Shown: piece by piece, positions 19,680-27,639 of the stretch
Numbering within the stretch: the stretch's first letter is position 1
Layout: each line of letters begins with the position of its first letter
From: Streptomyces sp. MMG1533
GTDB taxonomy: Bacteria > Actinomycetota > Actinomycetes > Streptomycetales > Streptomycetaceae
Assembly (NCBI RefSeq): GCF_001279775.1
Contig: NZ_LGDG01000272.1
Location: forward strand, 1-64,000
Reading direction: 5' to 3'
Length of the DNA stretch: 64,000 bases
Translations under genes and position numbers: made by a program
The notes under the pieces: generated by a model
Told to the model about the DNA's origin: nothing
The model's database searches: none
What the model saw: only the letters and a program-made list of their open reading frames with translations

Positions 19680-20749
19680 GCGTTCTTGAACTTTCCGCGC
19701 CACACCAGAGCCGCGAAGAACGGGGCGCCGAGGAGAGCGACGACGACACCCGCGTCCAACTCGCCCGGCCGCACCACCAGACGCCCCACGATGTCGCAGG
19801 CCAGCAGGACGACGGCTCCGAGCAGACCCGCGTACGGAACCAGCCAGCGATAGTCCGGTCCGGTCAGGTAACGGGCCACGTGGGCAACCATGAGCCCGAG
19901 AAACGCGATGGGGCCGCAGGCCGCCGTCGCCGCGCCCGCCAGCAGGGTGATGGCGGCGATGCCGACGGTCCGGCTCAGCGCGATGTTCACTCCCAGCCCC
20001 CGCGCCACGTCGTCACCCAGGTTGAGCAGGTTGATGGCGGGCAGCGTGGTCAGCGCCAACACCAACCCGACCGCGATGAACGCGGCCACCGGCCAGATGA
20101 CGTCGAATCCGACACCCGCCACGGAGCCCGCGTTCCAGAACCGCAGCGCGTTCAGCGAGGCCTGGTCCGACAGCGCGACCGCCGTGGTCATCGCCGCGAG
20201 GAACACCGTGATCCCCTGACCGGCCAGTGCGAGCGTCAACGGGTTGCCGGCCCCCCGGCCGATGCTGGCGAGTCCGAACACGACGACACCGGCGACCGCC
20301 GCCCCCAGGAAGGCGAACCAGACGTACTGGAACGGGTTGGAGAACCCGAACACGGCGATCACCGACACCACGGCGAACGAGGCGCCGGCGTTCACCCCCA
20401 GCAAGCCCGTGTCGGCGATCGGGTTGCGCGTGTACCCCTGGATCAACGCCCCGCCGACCCCCAGGGCGACGCCCGCCACGATCGCGAGCACCGTCCGGGG
20501 CACCCGTACGGTCCGGACGATGAGCCGGATCTCGGTGAGCCGCTGGCCGGAGTCCGGCGCCGCGAACAACCCGTGCCACACCTCGGCGGGACTCAACGCG
20601 CGCGCACCGACGGCCAACGACACCGCCCCCGCGGCCATGAGGATCACCACCAGCGTGCCCAAACCCACAACCCGCCGCCGACGGGCCTCTGTTGTGCCTC
20701 CGGGCGCGGGGCGCTCCACCGCAGTCGTGCCCATGTCGACGTACGTCAT
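19676..20749 (-). CDS. cchC: Siderophore ABC importer permease (FecCD family), first subunit
   Basis: About 357 residues with FecCD family sequence: VRVPRTVLAIVAGVALGVGGALIQGYTRNPIADTGLLGV and the C-terminal GPIAFLGLMVAHVARYL. It pairs with CchD. The start is uncertain. ATG at 20749 follows AAGGGG directly, ATG at 20734 has that site 15 bases away, and ATG at 20773 and a TTG at 20791 are also in frame. A hairpin (20791-20811) and about 200 bases separate it from cchB, so it may have separate control. No iron box was seen in that gap. Confidence 0.92.
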   Translation of the reverse strand: MTYVDMGTTAVERPAPGGTTEARRRRVVGLGTLVVILMAAGAVSLAVGARALSPAEVWHGLFAAPDSGQRLTEIRLIVRTVRVPRTVLAIVAGVALGVGGALIQGYTRNPIADTGLLGVNAGASFAVVSVIAVFGFSNPFQYVWFAFLGAAVAGVVVFGLASIGRGAGNPLTLALAGQGITVFLAAMTTAVALSDQASLNALRFWNAGSVAGVGFDVIWPVAAFIAVGLVLALTTLPAINLLNLGDDVARGLGVNIALSRTVGIAAITLLAGAATAACGPIAFLGLMVAHVARYLTGPDYRWLVPYAGLLGAVVLLACDIVGRLVVRPGELDAGVVVALLGAPFFAALVWRGKFKNA

Positions 20750-20790
20750 CCCCTTGATCGGCCGGCCGCGCATGGCCAGTGGGTCGAACA

Positions 20791-20811
20791 AACTCCCCCG
20801 GGAGGGGAGTT
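20791..20811. promoter_or_regulatory. Hairpin between cchB and cchC
   Basis: AACTCCCC (20791-20798) and GGGGAGTT (20804-20811) form a perfect 8-bp stem around a CGGGA loop. It lies in the leader of cchC, downstream of cchB. It could weaken read-through or mask upstream start sites of cchC. Nothing else is evident in 20812-20948. Confidence 0.35.
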
Positions 20812-20948
20812 GGCGAACCCCGTCGGCACAGGGCGTGTACCAGTGGACACGGATGTTCCTTTCACGGCGTTGCGCGGTGCTGCCGCGTCCGCCGGGTGCG
20901 GTTCCACCAGGCGGGCGCGGCGGTGTCGGGGGCGAACCGGTGAGCGGA

Positions 20949-22304
20949 CTAGCGGGCGGTGCTGCCGGTTCCGTCGGCGACCGTCCGGGCCTCGTCGGAA
21001 CCGGGCTTGAGGCCCCGGTCGAGGAGCGAGCCCAGGATCTCGCCGACCCTGATGGCGGTGTTGGACAGCAACGGCGACGTGATGCCGTGCGTGTGCTCCG
21101 TACCGCCCTGGAGGTAGATGCCGCAGCGCAGGCCGGGGTCCGTCACGATCCGGTAGTCACGCTCGACGCGAACGCGGCCCTCGTCGTCGCGGTGGCAGAG
21201 GTCGCCGACCTCGCCGAGGAGGCCGAGGGGGTCGGCCGGGCTGTAGCCGGTGGCGAAGACCACGACATCCGCGTCCAGGGGAGTCTCCTCGCCGGTGACG
21301 AGGGAGGTGACGGTGGCACGCACCTTGTCCGGCGTCTCCTCGACGTCGGTGAGCCGGGACACGTTGAGGAAGCGCAGCCGCTCGGTGCCGAGGACCTTCT
21401 CCTGGTACATCTGGCGGTACAGGTCGTCGATCAGGTCGATGTCCACCACGGAGTAGTTGGTGTTGCCGTGGTAGTCCATCAGCCGGCGCTTGACGTTCTC
21501 GGGCGCGGCGAAGTACTCGTCGACCGCCGCGGGGTCGAAGATCCGGTTGGCGAAGCTGCTGTCGTCGGCGGGGCTGTAGCCGTAGCGGGAGAAGACCGCG
21601 CAGACCTCGGCCCGGGGGAAGCGGCGGTGCAGAAAGGCGACGTTCTCGGCGGCGCTCTGCCCGGCGCCCACGACGATGAACCGAGACGGTGAGGTGCCCT
21701 CCAGTGCGTCGACTCTCGCCAGCAGTTCGGAGTTGTGCCAGATGCGGTCGCCGCGCTCCACGCTCTTGGGCATGAGGGGACGCAGCCCGGTACCGATGAC
21801 GAGGTTGCGGGCCCGGTGGACCGCGAGCCCCTCCCCCGACCTGACCGTCACCTCCAGGTACTCCACGACGCCGTCACGGAGGGCAGGCGCGACGCCGACG
21901 ACCTCGTGACCGTAGGAGACCATGTCCTCGACCTTGGCCGCGGCCCACTCGAAGTAGTCGTGGAACTCCACCCGCAGCGGGAAGAGGTTCTTGTGGTTGA
22001 TGAAGTCGATCAGCCGTCCCCTGCTCTTGAGGTAGCAGAGGAAGCTGAACTCACTGGCCGGGTTCCGGAGCGTCACCAGGTCCTTGAGAAAGGACACCTG
22101 CATGGTCGCGTCGTCGATCAGCATGCCACGGTGCCAGCCGAAGTTCGGCTGCTGCTCGAAGAAGTGAGCGGTGACCGCCTCCTGGCTGCCGGCGCGTGCG
22201 TTGTGCTCGCTGAGCGCGATCGCCATGGCCACGTTGGAGGGTCCGAAGCCGATGCCGATGAGGTCGTGGACCAGAGGTGCGTCGCCAGGAAGAACCTGTG
22301 ACAT
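20949..22304 (-). CDS. cchB: L-ornithine N5-monooxygenase (SidA/PvdA family)
   Basis: The 451-residue flavoprotein makes N5-hydroxyornithine, the precursor of the hydroxamate groups. Seen are the N-terminal FAD motif GIGFGPSN (residues about 16-23), the NADPH-binding GAGQSAAEN in the middle and the C-terminal FATGYSPADPL typical of N-hydroxylating monooxygenases. Substrate-site features such as NFGWHRGMLIDDATMQ are family-typical. The ATG at 22304 has GGGAG about six bases upstream. An iron box lies at 22386-22404, about 80 bases before the start. Its product feeds CchA and the A3 domain of CchH. Confidence 0.96.
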   Translation of the reverse strand: MSQVLPGDAPLVHDLIGIGFGPSNVAMAIALSEHNARAGSQEAVTAHFFEQQPNFGWHRGMLIDDATMQVSFLKDLVTLRNPASEFSFLCYLKSRGRLIDFINHKNLFPLRVEFHDYFEWAAAKVEDMVSYGHEVVGVAPALRDGVVEYLEVTVRSGEGLAVHRARNLVIGTGLRPLMPKSVERGDRIWHNSELLARVDALEGTSPSRFIVVGAGQSAAENVAFLHRRFPRAEVCAVFSRYGYSPADDSSFANRIFDPAAVDEYFAAPENVKRRLMDYHGNTNYSVVDIDLIDDLYRQMYQEKVLGTERLRFLNVSRLTDVEETPDKVRATVTSLVTGEETPLDADVVVFATGYSPADPLGLLGEVGDLCHRDDEGRVRVERDYRIVTDPGLRCGIYLQGGTEHTHGITSPLLSNTAIRVGEILGSLLDRGLKPGSDEARTVADGTGSTAR

Positions 22305-22385
22305 GTCACTCCCATCTTGCGGGCGGCCGGTTGCCCGGCTCGGAGATACGGGAGGAGGGCACGCAGCATGGCGAACCCGTGAAAC

Positions 22386-22404
22386 TTAGGGAAGCCTAAG
22401 CTTA
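22386..22404. promoter_or_regulatory. Iron box of cchB promoter
   Basis: TTAGGGAAGCCTAAGCTTA matches about 13 of 19 positions of the iron box, in a palindromic context (CTTAGG...CCTAAG). It is about 82 bases upstream of cchB in the 252-base cchB-cchA intergenic region. Confidence 0.8.
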
Positions 22405-22499
22405 TGCTGTGAGACTGTCGATGGGACGAAGCGGACAATCGAGATTCGGAGATACCTGACAGACAGTCAAAGCCCCGCAGTGCACGCGGCATTGCATGC

Positions 22500-22518
22500 T
22501 TAGGTAAGCCTTGCTTTA
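22500..22518. promoter_or_regulatory. Iron box of cchA promoter
   Basis: TTAGGTAAGCCTTGCTTTA matches about 13 of 19 positions of the iron box and lies about 40 bases before the cchA ATG. With the box at 22386 it gives each divergent gene its own operator. Confidence 0.8.
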
Positions 22519-22556
22519 CTGGCGGCGGTCCACGCCCTGCCTCGAGGAGGAACCGC

Positions 22557-23504
22557 ATGCGGGTCGTCATGTTCGGCTATCAGACCTGGGGGCACCGCAC
22601 CCTGCAGGCCCTGCTGGACTCCGAGCACGACGTGGTGATGGTCGTGACACATCCCAGGAGCGAGCACGCCTACGAACGGATCTGGAGCGACTCGGTCGCC
22701 GACCTCGCCGAGGAACACGGCGTCCCCGTCCTCATCCGCAACCGCCCCGACGACGAGGAGCTGTTCGAGCGGCTCAAGGACGCCGATCCGGACATCATCG
22801 TCGCCAACAACTGGCGAACCTGGATCCCTCCGCGCATCTTCGGCCTGCCCCGCCACGGCACCCTGAACGTCCACGACTCACTGCTCCCGAAGTACGCCGG
22901 ATTCTCCCCGCTGATCTGGGCCCTCATCAACGGCGAGAGCGAAGTCGGCGTCACCGCCCACCTGATGGACGAGGAACTCGACGCCGGGGACATCGTCATC
23001 CAGCGGGCGGTCCCGGTCGGGCCGGCGGACACGACCACCGACCTGTTCCACAAGACCGTCGACCTCATCGCCCCGGTCACCACGGAGGCCCTCGGCCTCA
23101 TCGCCTCGGGACAGACCGAGTTCACCAAGCAGGACCGTTCGCAGGCCAGCTTCTTCCACAAGCGCTCGGCCGAGGACATCCGCATCGACTGGAACTGGCC
23201 CGCCGCGGACCTGGAACGCCTCGTCCGCGCCCAGTCCGCCCCGTACCCGAGCGCCTTCACCTTCCACAAGGGCGAGCGCCTCGAGGTCCTCTCCGCCGTG
23301 GTGTCCCAGGGCCGCTACGGCGGCACCCCCGGCCGCGTCTTCTATCGCGAGGGCGACGGCGTGGTGATCGTCGCCGGAGCCGACGCCCGCACCGGCCGCA
23401 ACCACGGCCTGGCCATCACGCGCGTACGGACCGCGGACGGCAGGGAGCTGACCGGGACCGAGTACTTCTCCTCCATGGGTGGCTACCTCACCAGTCGTCC
23501 CTGA
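22557..23504 (+). CDS. cchA: N5-hydroxyornithine formyltransferase
   Basis: The 315-residue protein belongs to the methionyl-tRNA/GART formyltransferase family. It has a formyl-THF domain with the HGTLNVHDSLLPKYAGFSPLIWALINGE region (catalytic Asn/His/Asp set: NVHDS, and DEELDAGDIV) and a C-terminal FMT-like domain. It would formylate N5-hydroxyornithine to the residue used by CchH module 1. The ATG is preceded by GAGGAGGAACCGC. It is divergent from cchB and ends the siderophore block on the right; the next gene converges on it. Confidence 0.95.
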   Translation: MRVVMFGYQTWGHRTLQALLDSEHDVVMVVTHPRSEHAYERIWSDSVADLAEEHGVPVLIRNRPDDEELFERLKDADPDIIVANNWRTWIPPRIFGLPRHGTLNVHDSLLPKYAGFSPLIWALINGESEVGVTAHLMDEELDAGDIVIQRAVPVGPADTTTDLFHKTVDLIAPVTTEALGLIASGQTEFTKQDRSQASFFHKRSAEDIRIDWNWPAADLERLVRAQSAPYPSAFTFHKGERLEVLSAVVSQGRYGGTPGRVFYREGDGVVIVAGADARTGRNHGLAITRVRTADGRELTGTEYFSSMGGYLTSRP

Positions 23505-23512
23505 GCACTTGA

Positions 23513-23570
23513 GCTCCGGGGTACGCCTGGAGGTCGTCGCCGCTCGTCACGCCCCCGGAGCATCCAGGCG
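23513..23570. terminator. Interlocking inverted repeats between cchA and the Lrp gene
   Basis: GCTCCGGGG (23513-23521) pairs with 23553-23561. CGCCTGGA (23524-23531) pairs with 23563-23570. The arms are in order X, Y, X', Y', the same crossing layout as at 1960-2012. It sits just after cchA and before the end of the convergent regulator, so it is the likely terminator. The rest of the gap to 23687 shows no supported gene. Confidence 0.6.
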
Positions 23571-23687
23571 GTGGCCGAAACGCCCGCCCGGTATCACCGC
23601 CGGCGAGGTGTCGGAGATGCTCGACGTGCTGCGCGGCGTCGGATCTGCCGCGCGGGCGGCCGGCTGCCGAGGAGCATCTGGTGCCGC

Positions 23688-24692
23688 TCAGTCCCGCGGC
23701 CGGGGCGCGAGCATGCCGCCGCGTTTCAGCGAGCTGAGGACGAGCGAGGTGTCCACGGACGCGACGTCCCGCAGCCAGGGGGCCCGGGTGACGAAGTCGT
23801 ACAGGGCCGACTCGCCGGGCAGCGCCGCCAGCACCAGGATCTGGTGCTCTCCGGTGACGAAACTGGCGTACCGGACGTGGACGTTGTCCGCCAGCGCCGC
23901 CGCCACCGCCTCGGCCCCGGCCGGAGCGGTGCGTACCCGGAGCACCGCCTCCACCGGCAGCCCGAGCAGCGCCGGCTCGATCACGGCGCGGATGCGCACC
24001 CTGCCCTCCCGCCGCAGCGCGCCGAGGCGCCGCCGCGCGGTGGCTTCCGAGACTCCCGCGACGCGGCCGAGTTCCTCATAGGTGCACCGCCCGTCCTCGG
24101 CGAGCGCGTTCAGGAGCAGCCGGTCCGACCGGGAGAGTTCGTGTGCCACGTCGGCGAGCGGCATCACGTCTGCGTCGGCCGACGAAGGTGCGGGCGCCTC
24201 GGACGGCCCCGCCAGCGTGGCGATCTCGTCGTCGGTGAGCAGACCGGAGTGCCACTCGCGGATCGTGCGGATGTGGCGCAGCACCGGCAGCGTGAAGCTC
24301 TCCAACATGCCCGGCAGTCCCGGCAGTTCGTCCATCACCAGGCTCGCCAGTCGGTCCCTGGGGCAGAGCAGCTCGGCCACGCAGTCCGGGGAGCCGGTCA
24401 GCACATGGGTGAAGACACAGTCGGGCCGGCGGGCCAGCGCGCTCGCGACCATCCGCGCCTGCCCCGGGGCGCAGCGCACACCGACCACCGTGCTGCGGCC
24501 GTGCTGCGCCATGGCGCCGATCCGCACGACCCCGGAGTCCAGCAGCCGGGTCCCCCGGCGCACGACGGTGCGTTCGGCCTCGTCGAGCGCCGTCGCGATG
24601 CGGTGCCACGAGGCCCGGCCGTCGATCTGCAGTGCGCTGATGATGCGGCGATCCAGCGAATCCGCCACGGGACCGGCCTGCTGTGCCTTCAT
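23688..24692 (-). CDS. Lrp/AsnC-family regulator, tandem duplicated unit
   Basis: About 334 residues with two successive AsnC units. The first helix-turn-helix starts SLDRRIISALQIDGRASWHRIA. The second, from about residue 188, reads SRSDRLLLNALAEDGRCTYEELGRVAGVSEATARRRLGAL and is followed by a ligand-binding RAM domain. Single-unit Lrp proteins are about 150 residues, so this is a fused pair. It is divergent from the transporter-amidase-DadA operon and probably controls it in response to an amino acid or related ligand. The start is uncertain: ATG at 24692 or 24704, both with weak ribosome sites. Confidence 0.88.
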   Translation of the reverse strand: MKAQQAGPVADSLDRRIISALQIDGRASWHRIATALDEAERTVVRRGTRLLDSGVVRIGAMAQHGRSTVVGVRCAPGQARMVASALARRPDCVFTHVLTGSPDCVAELLCPRDRLASLVMDELPGLPGMLESFTLPVLRHIRTIREWHSGLLTDDEIATLAGPSEAPAPSSADADVMPLADVAHELSRSDRLLLNALAEDGRCTYEELGRVAGVSEATARRRLGALRREGRVRIRAVIEPALLGLPVEAVLRVRTAPAGAEAVAAALADNVHVRYASFVTGEHQILVLAALPGESALYDFVTRAPWLRDVASVDTSLVLSSLKRGGMLAPRPRD

Positions 24693-24826
24693 CGCACCAA
24701 GCATATGGCTGATTCCGTCACTTGGGCCGAGATTCTTGTTCCCTTCCGTCAGTGTGCCCGAACCTGCACGACATGAGCCGCACGTACCGATGACTCCCGC
24801 TCTCCCCACGTACGGAGATGGTCGAC

Positions 24827-26125
24827 GTGACCACGACGCAAGGAACTCCCCTTCGGCAACCGGCTGCTGCACCCGCCCAGGCTCCTGGCACCCGTCGCGG
24901 GCGACTGGCTCTGCTGGGCCCCGGCCTGGTCCTGGCGGCCGCCAGCGTGGGCGCCGGCGACATGGTGACGTCCCTCGCCGGCGCCTCCGGGTACGGGATG
25001 GCGCTGCTGTGGGCGATCCTCATCGGCGTCGTCCTGAAATTCGTCCTCACCGAGGCGGTGGGACGGCTCTACATGGCGACCGGCCAGACCGTGATCGCCA
25101 GCCTGCGGTCGGTCGGACGCTGGCTGCCCGCGGCGTTCTTCGTCTTCGTCCTGGTCATCGGACTGCTCTACGGGGCCGCCCTGAGCTCGGTGGCCTCGCT
25201 GGCACTGTCCACGCTGTTCCCGGCGCTCCCCCCGCGGCCGCTGGGCATCGCGATCGCGTTGGCATCCGCCGCGCTCGTGTACGTCGGCCGGTACACGCTC
25301 TTCGAGCGGGTGATGAGCGTCTTCATGCTCGTCAAGTTCCTCGGCATGGTCACCCTGGCCGTGGCCACCCTCGCCACCGTCGACGACCTTCCGGGCCTTG
25401 TCTCCTCGATGCGCCCGAGGCTGCCGGAGGGAGACGTGGTGACGGTGCTCGCCCTCATCGGCGGCGTGGGCGGCACGGCCGGGATCGCCTCGTACAGCTA
25501 CTGGGTACGGGAGAAGCGCTGGCAGCACCGGAGCTGGCTGCCCGTCATGCGGGCGGACTCCGCGGTCAGTTACGCCGTCACCTTCCTCTTCGTGCTCTGC
25601 ACGACCATCGTGGGGACGGGCCTGCTGTACGGCACCGGCAGGACCATCACCGGCAACGACGGCCTGGCCGCACTCGCCGACCCGCTCGGCGCGGACCTCG
25701 GGTCGGTGGCCCGCGTCCTGTTCCTGGCGACCTTCTTCTTCGTGACGCTCAGCGCCCTCGTCGGCGGGTTCAACGCCCTCTGCTATCTGCTGGCGGACTC
25801 CCTGCGGACCGTGCGCGGCATTCCGGAGACCGATGCCGAGCCCCATATGGCACAGAACAGCCGGCCCTTCCGCGTCTTCGTGGTCTATTGCGCGGCCGCG
25901 TCGATCGCCGTCACGTTCATGGGGAAGCCGGTCGCCCTCGTGCTGACGTACGCCGCCTTCGGGTCCCTGATCCTGCCCCTGCTGTCCGGGGCACTGTTGG
26001 TGCTGCTGAACCGCCGGGGCATCGAGCCGCTGTACCGGAACAAGATCATGTCGAATGTGCTGCTGTCCGGCGCCTTCCTCCTCTTCGGGGTGCTGGCCGT
26101 CGTACAGGTCAAGGAAACGTTCTGA
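24827..26125 (+). CDS. Nramp (SLC11)-fold transporter lacking canonical metal-binding motifs
   Basis: About 432 residues with 11 predicted membrane segments and Nramp-like sequence in the first helices (GPGLVLAAASVGAGD, then VLKFVLTEAVGRLYMATG). True metal Nramps have DPGN in helix 1 and MPH in helix 6. Here the equivalent places read VGAGD and ASYSYWV, so the divalent-metal site is absent. The substrate is unknown. The operon partners (amidase, amino-acid dehydrogenase, Lrp regulator) suggest an organic amine, amide or amino acid. The GTG at 24827 has GGAG nine bases upstream; the ATG at 24818 abuts that site and is less likely. Confidence 0.8.
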   Translation: MTTTQGTPLRQPAAAPAQAPGTRRGRLALLGPGLVLAAASVGAGDMVTSLAGASGYGMALLWAILIGVVLKFVLTEAVGRLYMATGQTVIASLRSVGRWLPAAFFVFVLVIGLLYGAALSSVASLALSTLFPALPPRPLGIAIALASAALVYVGRYTLFERVMSVFMLVKFLGMVTLAVATLATVDDLPGLVSSMRPRLPEGDVVTVLALIGGVGGTAGIASYSYWVREKRWQHRSWLPVMRADSAVSYAVTFLFVLCTTIVGTGLLYGTGRTITGNDGLAALADPLGADLGSVARVLFLATFFFVTLSALVGGFNALCYLLADSLRTVRGIPETDAEPHMAQNSRPFRVFVVYCAAASIAVTFMGKPVALVLTYAAFGSLILPLLSGALLVLLNRRGIEPLYRNKIMSNVLLSGAFLLFGVLAVVQVKETF

Positions 26126-26151
26126 GAGGCGTGAATCCCTTCGTGAACCCC

Positions 26152-27639
26152 ATGAACGACGCGAACGGCGACGCAGCCGGCACGGATGAGCTCTGCTTCC
26201 GCAGCGCCACCGATCTCGCCGCCGCGATCCGGCGCCGCGAGGTGTCCGCCCGGGAAGTCGTCACCGCCCACCTGGAGCAGATCGAACGCGTCAATCCGGC
26301 GGTCAACGCCATCGTCACCCTGGTCGCCGATCAGGCGCTGGAAGAGGCGGCCGGGGCCGACGCGCGGCTGATGTCGGGAGCGGAGGTCGGCCCGCTGCAC
26401 GGGCTGCCCGTCGCGCACAAGGATCTGCACGACACCGCGGGCATCCGGACGACGTACGGTTCGCCGATCTTCGCCGACCGCGTCCCCGACCGGGACCACC
26501 TGGTCGTCGAGCGTCTGAAGAACGCCGGGGCCATCACCCTCGGCAAGACCAACGTCCCCGAACTCGGCATGGGTTCACACACCGTCAACAAGGTGTTCGG
26601 GCCCACCCGCAACCCGTACGACCTCTCCCGCAGCGCGGGCGGCAGCAGCGGCGGTGCGGGGGCCGCGCTCGCCTGTGGAATGCAGCCGATCGCCGACGGC
26701 AGCGACACCGGCGGGTCGCTGCGCAATCCCGCCTCCTTCAACAACGTCGTGGGGCTGCGCCCCTCCCCCGGGCGCGTTCCGTCCTGGCCCGACAAGGTGC
26801 CGTGGGGACAGCTGTCGGTGAAGGGGCCGATGGCCAGGACCGTGACGGACGTGGCGCTGGCCCTGTCCGTGCTCGCGGGCCCCGACGCGCGCAGCCCGCT
26901 CGCACTTCAGACACCGGGCTCCGCCTTCGCCGGCCCCCTGGACGGTGGTGTGCGCGGCCTGCGCGTGGCCTGGTCGGCCGACCTCGGGGGGACCGTGCCC
27001 GTCGATGCCGAGGTACGGGCCGCACTCGAGCCCGCGGTCGAGGTGTTCGCCTCGCTGGGCTGCGAGATCGAGGAGGCCTGCCCGGATCTGTCGGGGGCCG
27101 ACGAGGTCTTCCTCGTCCAGCGCGCCTGGCAGACGGAACTCGCCTACGGCCCCCTGCTCGACGAGCACCGCCACCACATGGCCCCGGACGTGGTGTGGAA
27201 CATCAAGGAGGGACGCGGGCTCACCGGCCCGGACCTCGGCCGGGCACAGCTGCTGCAGACCGCCCTCTACCACCGCGTCCGGGAGTTCTTCGAGACGTAC
27301 GACCTTCTGCTGCTGCCGGTCAGCCAGGTCGCCCCGTTCGACGTCCGGCTCCCCTACCCCGCCTCCGTCGACGGCACCCCGATGGAGACCTACTTGGACT
27401 GGATGCGCTCGGCCTACCTGATCTCCGTCACCGGTTGTCCCGCACTGTCGGTGCCGGCTGGTTTCACTCCTCAGGGCCTGCCCGTCGGGCTTCAAGTGGT
27501 CGGCCCGCACCGGCAGGACCGGGCGGTGCTGCAGGCCGGTTACGCCATCGAGCAGGCGCTGCGGACCGGCGAGCGCAGGCCGCCCGTCGTCCTCAAGGAC
27601 GCAGGCTCCGTTGCGCTCAAGGACGGGAGCCGGTCATGA
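26152..27639 (+). CDS. Amidase-signature hydrolase
   Basis: The 495-residue enzyme has the amidase signature triad: Lys90 (PVAHKD), the cis-Ser in AGGSSGGAGAALA (about 165-166) and nucleophile Ser189 in DGSDTGGSLRNPAS. It hydrolyses an amide to acid and ammonia. It starts 26 bases after the transporter stop and its TGA overlaps the next ATG (ATGA), so the three genes form one operon. GTG codons at 26131 and 26143 are alternative starts. It could be a glutamyl-tRNA amidotransferase-like paralogue, but there are no GatB/GatC partners, which favours a catabolic amidase. Confidence 0.9.
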   Translation: MNDANGDAAGTDELCFRSATDLAAAIRRREVSAREVVTAHLEQIERVNPAVNAIVTLVADQALEEAAGADARLMSGAEVGPLHGLPVAHKDLHDTAGIRTTYGSPIFADRVPDRDHLVVERLKNAGAITLGKTNVPELGMGSHTVNKVFGPTRNPYDLSRSAGGSSGGAGAALACGMQPIADGSDTGGSLRNPASFNNVVGLRPSPGRVPSWPDKVPWGQLSVKGPMARTVTDVALALSVLAGPDARSPLALQTPGSAFAGPLDGGVRGLRVAWSADLGGTVPVDAEVRAALEPAVEVFASLGCEIEEACPDLSGADEVFLVQRAWQTELAYGPLLDEHRHHMAPDVVWNIKEGRGLTGPDLGRAQLLQTALYHRVREFFETYDLLLLPVSQVAPFDVRLPYPASVDGTPMETYLDWMRSAYLISVTGCPALSVPAGFTPQGLPVGLQVVGPHRQDRAVLQAGYAIEQALRTGERRPPVVLKDAGSVALKDGSRS

